Shown: piece by piece, positions 42,298 to 52,000 of the stretch
How the letters are laid out: every line of letters begins with the position of its first letter
How positions within the stretch are numbered: position 1 is the stretch's first letter
The notes under the pieces: model-generated
What the model was told of the DNA's origin: nothing
Databases searched by the model: none
What the model saw: only the letters and a program-made list of their open reading frames with translations
NCBI GenBank assembly: GCA_018266355.1
Contig: JAFEAP010000008.1
Coordinates: 62,001-126,000 of the forward strand
Direction: 5' to 3'
DNA length: 64,000 nucleotides
DNA from: Bdellovibrionales bacterium
GTDB lineage: Bacteria; Bdellovibrionota; UBA1018
Translations under genes and position numbers: made by a program

Positions 42298-43254
42298 ATG
42301 GATCGGATCGAGCGGGAGTGGATCGAAAACGAATGGGTGGTGGTCGCGGACGGCGATCCCGTTCGTTTCGCCGCGCTCGCGTCGACGCTCGAGGAAGTCG
42401 GCTTCGTCCGCGAACGCCTCGTGCACGCCCGTACCGCGACCCTCGCGCTCGAGACCCTGGCCGAGAAGGGGGCGGCGATCGCGATCATAGACGAATCGCT
42501 CGGCACCGCCGCGTTCCGCGAAATGCACGCCCGGCTCACCCACGAATTCGGCGATCTCGGTTTCTTCCTCTTCGCGATCACCGAGGGAAAAACCCCGGAT
42601 TTCGTCCAGTTCGCAGCCGCCGCGCGCATCGACGGGATCATCTTCCGTCCTTACCAAGCCGACGAATTCCGCCGCCGGATCGCCGAAGTCTTCGCCGTGA
42701 AGTGGCCGAACCGCGTGGTCGAGACTCCCGAGCGACGCGCCGAACTCCTCATTCGCGGAAAGAACGAAGGCGAGGACGCGTTCGCCCAGGCGGTCGAAAA
42801 GGAAAAGCGCCTCGGCCGCCGGGATCCGCTCACGCCGGACGGTAATGTCGCCTCGCTCGTCGGCCTGCGTAGCGTTTCCCATCCCGCCGTTCGTCCGGGC
42901 GCCGCCTCGTTCGAGCGCGTCCGTCTCGCGTTCAAGGCCGTCGCCCGGAACGGCGACGCGCTCACGAAAAACCTGCCGATCCACGTCCTCGAGATCGACG
43001 AGGACCGCGCCACCTTCGAATGCGCCGAGGGCGCGTTCGAGACCGGCGACCACGTCACGATCGAAGCCGATATCACGCACGGGGAGGAAGCCTACCTCAT
43101 GCGGATCGAGGCGCTCGTCGAGACCGACTCCGCGGGCCACCTCACGGTGGCCTTCGACCGCGGGAATCGTACTCGCTTCGAAGCCGCGATGAAGATGGTC
43201 GCGAAGCGTTTCCGGGAATTGAAGGACTTCTTCAAGTATGCAAAAGGGGCGTGA
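42298..43254 (+). CDS. Degenerate receiver protein with PilZ-like C-terminal domain
   Basis: An ATG at 42298 gives 318 residues. A receiver fold spans residues 10-130: VVVADGDPVRF, AIAIIDESLG with an Asp in the phospho-acceptor place, and GIIFRPY, where the conserved Lys is Arg, so signalling may be altered. The C-terminal half has strands typical of a PilZ-like barrel (HVLEIDEDRATFECAEGAFETGDHVTIEAD) but lacks a clear RxxxR, and ends RELKDFFKYAKGA. It starts 5 bases after the previous stop and overlaps the next gene by 17 bases. Confidence 0.75.
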   Translation: MDRIEREWIENEWVVVADGDPVRFAALASTLEEVGFVRERLVHARTATLALETLAEKGAAIAIIDESLGTAAFREMHARLTHEFGDLGFFLFAITEGKTPDFVQFAAAARIDGIIFRPYQADEFRRRIAEVFAVKWPNRVVETPERRAELLIRGKNEGEDAFAQAVEKEKRLGRRDPLTPDGNVASLVGLRSVSHPAVRPGAASFERVRLAFKAVARNGDALTKNLPIHVLEIDEDRATFECAEGAFETGDHVTIEADITHGEEAYLMRIEALVETDSAGHLTVAFDRGNRTRFEAAMKMVAKRFRELKDFFKYAKGA

Positions 43255-44356
43255 TACCGCTAAACGCGCAGTCGAGAAGCTCGACCCGAAGGAAGTCCTT
43301 CGGGAGCGCAAACTCTTGATCGCGGACCTCGACCCGGTCCACCGGGCTTTCATGTTGAAACTCGCGTGCGATCTCGGATTCGACACGCGGAAGATCTTCA
43401 TGGCGAAGGACGCCGAAGAAGCCCTCCATTTCGTGAAGGAAGAGGGCGTGACGACGATCCTCTACGACGATTCGCTCGGCATCCGCACGCTCGAAGCGAT
43501 CCAGGAGCACCTTCAGAAGGCCCAGGCCGAAACGGTTTTCGTTTTCCTCGTGAGCCAGAACTCGTCCCAGGCCGGCGTCGGCCGGGCGGTCGAGACCGAC
43601 GTCGACGGATTCTGCCTGAAGCCGTTTTCGAGCGAGGAGTTCAAGCAGGAATTCGTGTCCGCTTTCGGCGAGAAGATCCAGCCCGACGAGTTCCGCAAGG
43701 TGCTGAACCTCGGGAAAGCTCGCCTCTACGAAGGCGACCTCGAGCAGGCCGAGAAACTCTTCGAAAAGGCGAAGGACCTCGGGTCCACGCCGTCGTCCGC
43801 GCACTTCTACGCCGGCCAAGTGAAGATCATGAAGCAGCTCCTCGAGGAGTCGCGCCAGGAGTTCATGCAGGGACTCCTGCTGAACCAGATCCACTGCAAG
43901 TGCCTGAAGGCGATGTTCGACTTGCTTTATTCTCAGCAGAAGACGGAGGAGAGCTACGAGGTTCTCCGTCGGCTCGTCGGGATCTTCCCGGATAACGTCG
44001 AACGCCTCAAGCTCGTGATCGCGATGGCGGTGAAAACGGGGAACTTCTTCGACATCCTCACTTGGTACGAAGTCTACGAGGGCCAAGACGAGAAGACCGA
44101 CGAAGTGAAGAAGCACGTCTGCGCGGCGCTCTCGATCTTCGGGCGCTACCTGCTGATGACCGAGAAGAACGACGACGCGCTCAAGGCGTTCGAGCGCGCG
44201 CTCGCGATCGGCGTGAAGAAGGAAGTCTTCCTCACGTACGCGGTCGAGTCCCTCCAGAAATACGGGCTCGGGGACGAAGCGACGCGGCTCGTGAAGCAGT
44301 ACGATCCGGAATTCGCCGACGCGCTCGCCGGCCTCCCGGAAACCGCGGCCGCTTGA
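43238..44356 (+). CDS. Receiver domain protein with TPR repeats
   Basis: A 372-residue protein. Residues 25-145 form a receiver: LLIADLDPVHRAFM, the acceptor site TILYDDSLG and the conserved Lys in GFCLKPFSSEEF. Residues 155-355 are TPR-like helical pairs (LGKARLYEGDLEQAEKLFEKAK; DALKAFERALAIGVKKE). The combination suggests a phospho-switched protein-protein adaptor in the cytoplasm. The ATG overlaps the end of the previous gene by 17 bases, so translation is coupled. No histidine kinase gene is adjacent. Confidence 0.85.
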   Translation: MQKGRDTAKRAVEKLDPKEVLRERKLLIADLDPVHRAFMLKLACDLGFDTRKIFMAKDAEEALHFVKEEGVTTILYDDSLGIRTLEAIQEHLQKAQAETVFVFLVSQNSSQAGVGRAVETDVDGFCLKPFSSEEFKQEFVSAFGEKIQPDEFRKVLNLGKARLYEGDLEQAEKLFEKAKDLGSTPSSAHFYAGQVKIMKQLLEESRQEFMQGLLLNQIHCKCLKAMFDLLYSQQKTEESYEVLRRLVGIFPDNVERLKLVIAMAVKTGNFFDILTWYEVYEGQDEKTDEVKKHVCAALSIFGRYLLMTEKNDDALKAFERALAIGVKKEVFLTYAVESLQKYGLGDEATRLVKQYDPEFADALAGLPETAAA

Positions 44357-44409
44357 AGCCTTTCCTCCGGACAGTCTAAACGGCTCCGGCTTTCAGCTTC
44401 GCATATCCT

Positions 44410-45348
44410 TCAGCGCCGAGGCGCCCCGGGAAGCGGGGAACCGCCGGCGAGGACAGTCGGCGCCTCGCTCGCGTCGAGTCCGACTTGTTTCACTTTCCGC
44501 TCCATGAGGAGCGCATGCAGGGACTCCGTCGAGAGGCCGTGGAGCACGAGCCGTCGCGCGGCTTCGCCGGTCGGGGCCGGCAGCATCGGGTGACGGTTGT
44601 TCACGAGGAACATTCGGTCGGACAGCCCGAGGAGCTTCGCGTAGTAGAGGCCGATCGTTTCGTCGAGTTGGAGCGACTGGGTCGCCCGCCAAAACTCGGA
44701 GTCCGTGAGCAGGAACTGGAAAACCGGAGCGAAGAGTTCGATCGCGGTTTCGATGTCGAAGACGTTCGTCCATCCGCGCGGCATGTCCTCGAGCCGCACG
44801 TTCGGGGCCCGGATCGAGGACCAGTCGAGAGGCGCCTTCGCGGTCAGCTCGAGCTTCTTCGCGCGCAGTTCGCGGTTCAAGTCGATCACGAAGTTATAGA
44901 GGTTCAAGTCGTGTTGGACGAAAACGTGGTCCCGGAGGTCGCCGACGCGCACGGGGCGAAGGGGGAGCGTTTCGAGTTTCACGCCCGCGACGTTATCGCG
45001 AAGGAAATCGAGGACCTGGGTCCCGAGGTGAAAGTGTCGGAGGAGGAGGTAATTCCCCTCGGGCGTGACGAACGTGCGGAGCGCCCAGACGAGCCACGCG
45101 TGGAAGAGGTTCGAGGACGCGAAGAGTTTCGGGAAGATCGAACGGAAGACTTGGATCCCGCCCATCGCTAGGCGCGCGAAGGGCCGCGCGAGCGGAAGGA
45201 AGTACTGACGGCTCGGCGAGCTCGCCCCGCGAAGGTAGGCGTTTTTCACGCCTTCGTCCATCGGCACGCTTTGGTCGAGCGCGAGGGCGAGCCACGGACT
45301 CGGGTCGCGGCGGTCATGGACGAGGTTTTTCGGATTTCCGCTTTTCAA
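44410..45348 (-). CDS. Protein of unknown function in the KAS III-oxygenase cluster
   Basis: The frame is open further upstream, but only within the ketosynthase gene. A TTG at 45346-45348 overlaps the ketosynthase stop (TTGA) and has GGAGG about 10 bases before it, giving 312 residues. No signal peptide; several moderately hydrophobic helices (LFHAWLVWALRTFVTPEGNYLLLRHFHLG). The His- and Glu-bearing helix HFHLGTQVLDFL may bind metal; this is a guess. No family is recognised. It is translationally coupled to the ketosynthase, which suggests work in the same pathway. Confidence 0.7.
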   Translation of the reverse strand: MKSGNPKNLVHDRRDPSPWLALALDQSVPMDEGVKNAYLRGASSPSRQYFLPLARPFARLAMGGIQVFRSIFPKLFASSNLFHAWLVWALRTFVTPEGNYLLLRHFHLGTQVLDFLRDNVAGVKLETLPLRPVRVGDLRDHVFVQHDLNLYNFVIDLNRELRAKKLELTAKAPLDWSSIRAPNVRLEDMPRGWTNVFDIETAIELFAPVFQFLLTDSEFWRATQSLQLDETIGLYYAKLLGLSDRMFLVNNRHPMLPAPTGEAARRLVLHGLSTESLHALLMERKVKQVGLDASEAPTVLAGGSPLPGAPRR

Positions 45349-47210
45349 AGGTCGAGGTCCTCCAGCTGCATGAGGTAGAGATCGGCCACCGTGCGCGCGG
45401 TGGCGAGGATTTCGGCGGCGACCCGCTCGGGGTCTCCGCGCGAGAGCGCGATGCCGACCGCACCGAGCCAGCGGGCGAGGTGATGCTCGTCGTTCGTGCC
45501 GTGGTACTGCAGAAACTTGAAACAGTTCGGAGCGAGGCCGAGCCGGGTCTTGATGAGGGGAAGGAGGGCGGGAATGATCCGCTGCCCGGTCCCCTCGATG
45601 ATGTAGATCCCGCCGAGGAGATCGACCGCGTTCGTGCGCGCCGCCCGGGAGAACATGAACGCGTTCAGGGCCTCTCCGCCGCGATTCCGTTCGAGCCGGT
45701 CCGGGTCCTCGATCGACCCGCCGGCGTTCCGGTAATCCTGGAAGAGGATCTGCCAGTCGTTCTGCTCTTCGCCGGCGTGGGTTTGGATCAGTTCCTTCAG
45801 CTCGAGGAACGGTTCCGCGAGGTTTCCCGCCGCCGTCCGCATCCATTTCGAGCCCTCGCGGACTTGGGGGATCCAGCTCGCCGTCCATTTCCGGTAGTCC
45901 TCCGGCGTGAGCGTGCCCGTCGAAGCCTTGCGGAAGAATTTCGAGCGCCAAAACCGGGACCGGTAATCGTGCCAGACGAGCGAGAGGTCCTGGAGCAGCC
46001 GCCGGGTCGCTTCGTCCGGCGAATCGATTCCTTCCGAGGGCGGCGCGGGAAGGACGGCGGTATCGGCTCCGGTTCCCTCGACGACCTCGAGCAGCAGGTA
46101 ACAAATCGAGATGCGCGCGGACTCCGGGATCAAGCAGAGGATCTTCTCGCCCGGTTTGATCGTCCGTTCGCGAAGGAAGTCGTCGAGCATGATGAAGATC
46201 GACGCCGAGCCCGTATTTCCGCGGGTGACGAGGTTCGAATACCATTTCTCGTCCGCGATATCCGCTCCGGCTTTCACGAGGAGTTCCTTCACGACGGGCG
46301 CGAACTTCATCGACGAGAAATGGCAGAGGAAGTGGTCGATCTCCTCCGCACGGAAAACCCCGCGTCGGATGAGTTCGACGTACTCGTGGGCCGCGACCTC
46401 GAAGAGCTGCGGAAGGAGGCGGATGTTCTGGCGGAGGAGGAACGCACCGTCGCGTTCGGCGTCGGCGAAAGTGGGGTAGTCGAGGTACGAGACGCCCGGC
46501 TTCTCGAGCGGTGCGCCGATCTGCATGCACGTCGGGTAATCGCCGCTGAACGAGCGCACGTGAAGGTGGCTCACTTTCAGCGAGAGGCCGTCCCGGCGCG
46601 GCCGATCGGCGAGCACGAAGCTACCCGAACCGTCGGAGAGCATCCAGCGGAGGAAGTGCGAGTCGAAGTCGACGTCGTAGCCTTCGACGAAACGGGTCTT
46701 CTTGAACATCCGCGACGGATATTCGGTCGCCGTGACGAGCGCGCGCGCGTGGCGACCGAGTTCGACGGCGTCGGCGGCGTGCCGGAGGGCGACCATGCCC
46801 GAAGCGCAGATTCCGGTGTGGGAACTCGTCTCCATCGGCGGCGCGTGGAGCTCGCCCTGGAGCATGTTCGCGTAGCCCGGGACGGCGGTGTCCCCGCCGA
46901 CGGTTCCGGTCGCGAGCAGTTCGATCTCGCCGAGCTCCGTGCGCGCGGCGGCGAGCGCGCGGCGCGAGGACTCGGCGCCCATCTCGGCGAGGCTGAAGCG
47001 CGTCCGACCCTCGGGGTCGATCCCGTAGTAGCGACGTTCGATCCCGTTCTCCCGCAGGATCATCGACTTGATCCGCGAGGATTGGGCGTTCAGCGGCGCG
47101 ATGTAGGCGTCGAGTTCGGCGTTCGTGACCGCCTCCCCGGGAAGGAACGCGCCCGTGCCGACGATGAAGACGTTCTCGTAGTTCGCGGTGGTAGGGATCG
47201 TTTCGCTCAT
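45345..47210 (-). CDS. Ketosynthase III fused to a heme-oxygenase-like (TenA/HDO-type) domain
   Basis: The ATG at 47208-47210 gives 621 residues. Residues 1 to about 385 are a KAS III-type ketosynthase: the triad Cys135 (HTGICASG), His297 (HFLCHFSS) and Asn332 (RGNTGSASIF) is intact. Residues about 400-621 are helical with candidate metal ligands His478, Glu481/482, Glu539, His570 and Glu575/His576/577 (YHGTNDEHHLARW), the pattern of heme-oxygenase-like non-heme di-iron oxygenases. KAS III condenses acyl chains; HDO enzymes such as UndA act on fatty acids. The fusion suggests that a chain is made and then oxidised or shortened. Coupled to the hydroxylase upstream (ATGA) and the 44410 gene downstream. 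Confidence 0.82.
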   Translation of the reverse strand: MSETIPTTANYENVFIVGTGAFLPGEAVTNAELDAYIAPLNAQSSRIKSMILRENGIERRYYGIDPEGRTRFSLAEMGAESSRRALAAARTELGEIELLATGTVGGDTAVPGYANMLQGELHAPPMETSSHTGICASGMVALRHAADAVELGRHARALVTATEYPSRMFKKTRFVEGYDVDFDSHFLRWMLSDGSGSFVLADRPRRDGLSLKVSHLHVRSFSGDYPTCMQIGAPLEKPGVSYLDYPTFADAERDGAFLLRQNIRLLPQLFEVAAHEYVELIRRGVFRAEEIDHFLCHFSSMKFAPVVKELLVKAGADIADEKWYSNLVTRGNTGSASIFIMLDDFLRERTIKPGEKILCLIPESARISICYLLLEVVEGTGADTAVLPAPPSEGIDSPDEATRRLLQDLSLVWHDYRSRFWRSKFFRKASTGTLTPEDYRKWTASWIPQVREGSKWMRTAAGNLAEPFLELKELIQTHAGEEQNDWQILFQDYRNAGGSIEDPDRLERNRGGEALNAFMFSRAARTNAVDLLGGIYIIEGTGQRIIPALLPLIKTRLGLAPNCFKFLQYHGTNDEHHLARWLGAVGIALSRGDPERVAAEILATARTVADLYLMQLEDLDL

Positions 47211-47902
47211 GGGCGAGCCTCCGTGCCGAGCAGGCGGTCCATCCACGGGAGGAAGAACCCGTAGTTTTTCACGTAAAGCCGGTGATGATCCGCGTGGCGT
47301 TCGGAGAACCGGAAGATCGAAAAATGGATGTTCGAGTGGCCGGCGGCGTTCATGAGCAGGCTCATCACCGGAAGCATGAAGAGCGACCAGATCGAAAAAT
47401 CGTGGACGAGCATCGCGAGCGGCATCACCGATCCGAGCAGCACGGCTTCGACGAGGTGGAAACTGAACGAGGAGAAGGGCGTCGTCACGAGCGAACGGTG
47501 GTGATCGATGTGGAAGCGCGAATAGAACGGCGCGAAGTGGAGGAGCCGGTGCACGAGGAAGAAGTGCACCTCGTTCCAAACGAAGAGCGCGAGGGTTTCC
47601 GCGAGGAACCTCGGCCACGCGAAATCGAAGCGAAGTCCGAACCACCCGTGCTGGACCCCCCAGACGTTCAGCACGGCCACGCCGCCGAAAACGAGGATCG
47701 AGCGGAACGAGGCGAAGAGTTCCGTCTTGCGCTGGGCGGCGGTCGTCGGGCGCGCCTGGATGAGGCGCGCGGGCGCCGTCCGTCGCAGGTGCTCGTGATA
47801 AAGGTAGAGCGGGCCGCAGATCGTCCCGTAGAGGACGACGAACATCAGGACCGCATAGATGAATGCCTCGACTGGAGACAGCGCGGCGAAAAGGGTTTCC
47901 AC
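47207..47902 (-). CDS. Fatty-acid-hydroxylase/sterol-desaturase family membrane protein
   Basis: A GTG at 47900-47902 after TTAGGCGCC is preferred to the TTG at 47941, giving 231 residues. Several membrane helices are visible (AFIYAVLMFVVLYGTI, LALFVWNEVHFFLV). The three histidine boxes of the family are present: HRLLH, HIDHH and HADHH, which bind the di-iron centre. Such enzymes hydroxylate or desaturate fatty-acyl or sterol chains in the membrane. Overlap of 4 bases with the ketosynthase gene makes it the first gene of a coupled cluster. Divergent from the aminotransferase. Confidence 0.88.
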   Translation of the reverse strand: METLFAALSPVEAFIYAVLMFVVLYGTICGPLYLYHEHLRRTAPARLIQARPTTAAQRKTELFASFRSILVFGGVAVLNVWGVQHGWFGLRFDFAWPRFLAETLALFVWNEVHFFLVHRLLHFAPFYSRFHIDHHRSLVTTPFSSFSFHLVEAVLLGSVMPLAMLVHDFSIWSLFMLPVMSLLMNAAGHSNIHFSIFRFSERHADHHRLYVKNYGFFLPWMDRLLGTEARP

Positions 47903-47970
47903 GGCGCCTAAGAGTATCCCGACCGCCCTCGGGGATTGCAATCCTCATAGCGCTGCGTCACCTTAGGGCC

Positions 47971-49077
47971 ATGCTCTTCGACGATTTTAAATTGGAACGC
48001 CATTTCGCCCGTCACGAATTCACCGCCCGGCACCTGATCTCCTGCTCGGATGCCGAATCGATCCATCTCCGTGAACTCCTCGATTTCGAACCGGGAAGCC
48101 GCCAGAAGCTCGAGGCCCTCTGGCTCGGATACTCCGATTCGCGCGGAATCCCCGAACTCCGCGCGGAGATCCGTAAGCTCTATACGACGGTCCAGGACCG
48201 CGACATCGTCGCGCACACCGGAGCGCAGGAACCGATCTTGAACCTGTTCATGGGCCTCATTGGTCCCGGCGATCACGTGATCACCCATTTTCCGGGCTAC
48301 CAGTCGAGCTACTCGGTTCCGAAAAACCTCGGCGCGGAAGTTTCGCTCTGGAAGGCGCGCCCCGAGGAGGGATGGCGTTTGGACCTCGACGAGCTGAAAC
48401 GGCTTTTGAAGCCGAACACGAAACTCGTGATCCTGAATTGTCCCCATAACCCGAGCGGTTACGTGATGCCGGCCGCCGAGTACGCGGCGCTCATCGCGAT
48501 CCTCCGTGAACGGGGGATCCTCCTCCTTTCCGACGAGGTTTACCGGGGACTCGAAGCGCGCGCCGCCGATCGCCTTCCGGCCGCGGTCGACGTCTACGAG
48601 AACGCGATCTCGCTCGGCGTGATGTCGAAGGCCTACGGGCTTGCGGGCCTGCGCGTGGGATGGATCGCGACGAAGAACGAGCGCGTGCGCCTCGCGTTCG
48701 AGAAGCAGAAGGACTATACGACAATCTGCGGTCCGATCGTGGCGGAGTGGCTCGCGTCGCTCGCCCTTCGGCACGCGGGGAGGCTTCTCGAGCGGAACCG
48801 GGCGACCGTCGGCGCGAATACCGCCGTTTTTTCCGCCTTTCTCGAACGCCGGGGCGAGCGTTTCGAGTGGGTTCCACCCGGCGGAGGAACGATGGGCTTC
48901 CCTTGGCGCCGAGACGGGAAAAGCATGGAGCCGCTCGCGGCGAAGGTACTCGAGCGCGAGGGGCTGATGCTGATCACCGGGAAGTATTTCGATACCGACG
49001 AGAAGTACTTCCGGCTCGGGCTCGGGCGGAAGGACTTCCCGGAAGTGCTCGCGATCCTCGAGCGAAACCTCGACTGA
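47971..49077 (+). CDS. Class I/II PLP-dependent aminotransferase
   Basis: The ATG at 47971 gives 368 residues. The fold-type I pattern is clear: GAQEPILNLFMGLIGPGDHVI, NCPHNPSGYVMP, the Asp of LLSDEVYRG and the PLP lysine in MSKAYGLAGLRVGW. The substrate cannot be read. It may be an ordinary amino acid transaminase, or supply a building block for the divergent lipid-type cluster, with which it shares a 68-base intergenic region. It ends 5 bases before the stop of the convergent Ig/Kelch gene. Confidence 0.9.
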   Translation: MLFDDFKLERHFARHEFTARHLISCSDAESIHLRELLDFEPGSRQKLEALWLGYSDSRGIPELRAEIRKLYTTVQDRDIVAHTGAQEPILNLFMGLIGPGDHVITHFPGYQSSYSVPKNLGAEVSLWKARPEEGWRLDLDELKRLLKPNTKLVILNCPHNPSGYVMPAAEYAALIAILRERGILLLSDEVYRGLEARAADRLPAAVDVYENAISLGVMSKAYGLAGLRVGWIATKNERVRLAFEKQKDYTTICGPIVAEWLASLALRHAGRLLERNRATVGANTAVFSAFLERRGERFEWVPPGGGTMGFPWRRDGKSMEPLAAKVLEREGLMLITGKYFDTDEKYFRLGLGRKDFPEVLAILERNLD

Positions 49078-49082
49078 GCGCT

Positions 49083-52000
49083 TTACGGGATCGTCACGTC
49101 GGACTGGGCGGTATTCCCCGAGCCGTCGTCGACCTCGATCCGGGCGGTGCCGCCCGAACCGCCGCGCGAGCTGAAGTCCGAGTAAAGCGGGACGTAGAGG
49201 CCGGAGGCCGGATAGAAGGTGCCGAGACCGGAGAAAAGGCTGAGCGTGTGGAGGAGGTCGCCGCCGGTGGCGACGAAGGTCTTCGTCGTGACGAAGGAGT
49301 AGATTTCGCTCGAGGACGGCGTTCCTGACGATCCGGGGATCAGAATGCGGCCGTCGTTCAGGAGTTGGGCGTCATTCATGGAAAGCGTATCCGTTCCAGA
49401 ATTCGTCAGCGCCGGCGTGACCGAGCTCCAGGAGTTTCCGGAAATGCTGTAGCGATAGATCGTCTTCGTGGGGGATCCGCCGCCGACCGATCCGAGCACG
49501 CCGCCGAAGAGGTAGACGTACCCGTCGGCAGTCGTCACGGTCGCCCAAGTATAGCGTTCCTGCCCGGCTGTGATCGAAGCTCGGCTCGTCCAACTATCGG
49601 TGGACGGATCGTAATATTCCGAGTTCGCCAGCGTCCCGCCGCCGTTGCTCGTCCAGCCAGAGAGGAGGTAGACCCGTTCGGTCGCGCCGTTCTTGTAGTA
49701 GGAGACCGCCGCGGTGCCGTGTGCATAAAGCGAATTGGCGCCCGCCGACCAGGTGTTCGTTGCCGGGTCGTAAATTTCGGTCGTTTTCGTCGCGGTGGAC
49801 CCGTCGAATCCGCCGTTCACGAAGACTTTGCCGTTCGCAAGGAGAGCGACGGCGAAATTCCCGTGATTCGCGGCCATCGTTCCCGCGTCGGACCAAGTTC
49901 CGCTCGCTATGGAGTATTTTTGGGCCGTCGTGCGGTAACTGCCTCCGGAACTGCCTTGGTCGCCCGCCATGATGAGGACGGTGTCGTTGTCTTGGAGCAG
50001 GAGCGCGCGGTGATAGCGCCGTCCGCCGGTGAAACTTCCGGTCGCGCTCCAGGTCTTCGTGGTGTGGTTGTAGAGTTCGGCGGTATTGGTGACCGTGGTG
50101 GAATTATTCGTTCGACCGCCCGCTGCGAGGACGTCGCCGCTCGGGAGGAGGGTGAGCGTGAAGTTCTGGCGGGCCGTGGCCATTTTACCGACGGTGTCCC
50201 AGTTGTTCGTCGATGGATCGAATTCGTAGCAGTCCTTCAGCACGGCGCCGGTATGCGAAGAATATCCCCCGCAGCGAAGAATCTTTCCGTCGGAGAGCTT
50301 CACGGACGCGTAGTTATCGGCCTGGATGAGGAAGTGCCCGGTTTCGGCCCAGCTGCCCGGACTGCCCGCGGTGAACAGGTAGTTCTTCGGGATGTAATCG
50401 TCCTGCCCGGTATTGTCGCCGCCCGCGACGAGGATGTTGCCGGACGGAAGCAAGGTCGCGGTATGGTAGCCGAGACCGACGGGGAGCGAAGCCTTCGCGG
50501 TCCAGGTGTTCGCCGCGACGTCGTATTGCTCGACGCTCGAACTGTTCGTCGCCGTCCCGGTGAAACCGCCCGCGACGATCAGTTTTCCGCCGCCCGGCTC
50601 GAGAATCTGGATGCGGCCGCGGTTCGTCGCCATCGCCGCGCCGGCGCTCCACGTTCCGTTATCGACCCGGAAGCGATCGACGGTTTTTTGGACGGTCCCG
50701 CCGGTTCCGCCGCCGCCGCCGAGGAGGACGACGACATCGTACGCGAGGCCGCTGTCGGCCGCCTTCACGAGCGCGGCGTCGCCGAAGGTATGCACCGAGG
50801 CGGAAGAGTTCGAGCAGTTCGTCCAGGTGTCGGCGCTCGGATCGTAGAAGCCGCAGGTCTTGAGCTCCGTGCCCCCGTTTTGACCGCCGCCGACCCAAAT
50901 TCGTCCGTCCGAGAGCAGCACGGCGGCGTGGTCGGATCGCGGAGTGGTCATCGTCGCGGACGAGGTCGTCCACGTGTCCTGGGCCGGATCATAGATGAGG
51001 ATATTCGAGCGCGTGGTCGCCGCGTCCTTTTTCCCGCCGATCAGGGCGATGCGGTCCTTGCCGTCCGCGGCCGTATACCGAGTCACCGTGAAGCGATAGC
51101 GGGTTTCCGGAAGGTCCTTGCGGCGACTCCAGAGTCCCGTCGCGGGATCGAAGATTTCGGTGTGCGAGATATAGCTGTACCCGCCGCCGGACCACGAGAG
51201 TCCGCCGCCGACCCAGATCCGACCGTCGGAGAGTTTTTCCACTTTGAAGTTTTCTCGTGAATCCCGCATCGGCGGCATCGATTTCCAAAACCCCGTCGCC
51301 GGATCGTAAGCCAGCACGTCGGGAGTGGAGTTGTTCCCCGTGAAGCCGCCCCCGGGGTCGTCGCCGCCGCCGAAGATGTAGACCTTCCCGTCGTCTCCGA
51401 GCATGCTCTGGTGCTCGATCTTGCTCGAGATGATCGGTGTGGTCGAGTTCGTGAGCGCGGCCGTGAACGTCGTCGGCGTCAGCGCGAGGTCCTTCAGGAT
51501 GGAGAAGTTCGCGTTCGAAGCGTCGCTCGTCGAGTTTCCGGCGGCGTCGATCGCGGTGACGCGGATCCGGGCGGTCGCGCTCACCGTCGGCGGGACGCTC
51601 CAGGTGTAGCTCCCGTCGTTCGTCTCGCCGCTCGAAACGGTCGAATAGGAGCTGCCGCCGTTCGTGGAAAGTTCGATCAGAATCGTGTTCGCGACGCCGG
51701 TGCCGCCCGTGTCGGTCGCCGTCCAGGTAATCGACTTCGGCACGTTCGCGGCCCAGGACTCGCCCCCGTTCGGCGAGACGACGGCGACCACCGGCGGAGT
51801 CACGTCCTTCACGAACGCGCGGGAAGCCGGCGGAGCGGCGTTCCCGGCGGCGTCGGAGTGGTTCACCGTGATCGAGACTGCGCCGGCGGCGGCCGAAGAG
51901 AAATTCAAACTCGCCGACCATCCTCCCGCCGTGCAGGAAACGGTGGCGGTCGCGTCGCCGGTGATCACGACGTTCTGGCCGTTATCCGAGCAAGTGCCGG

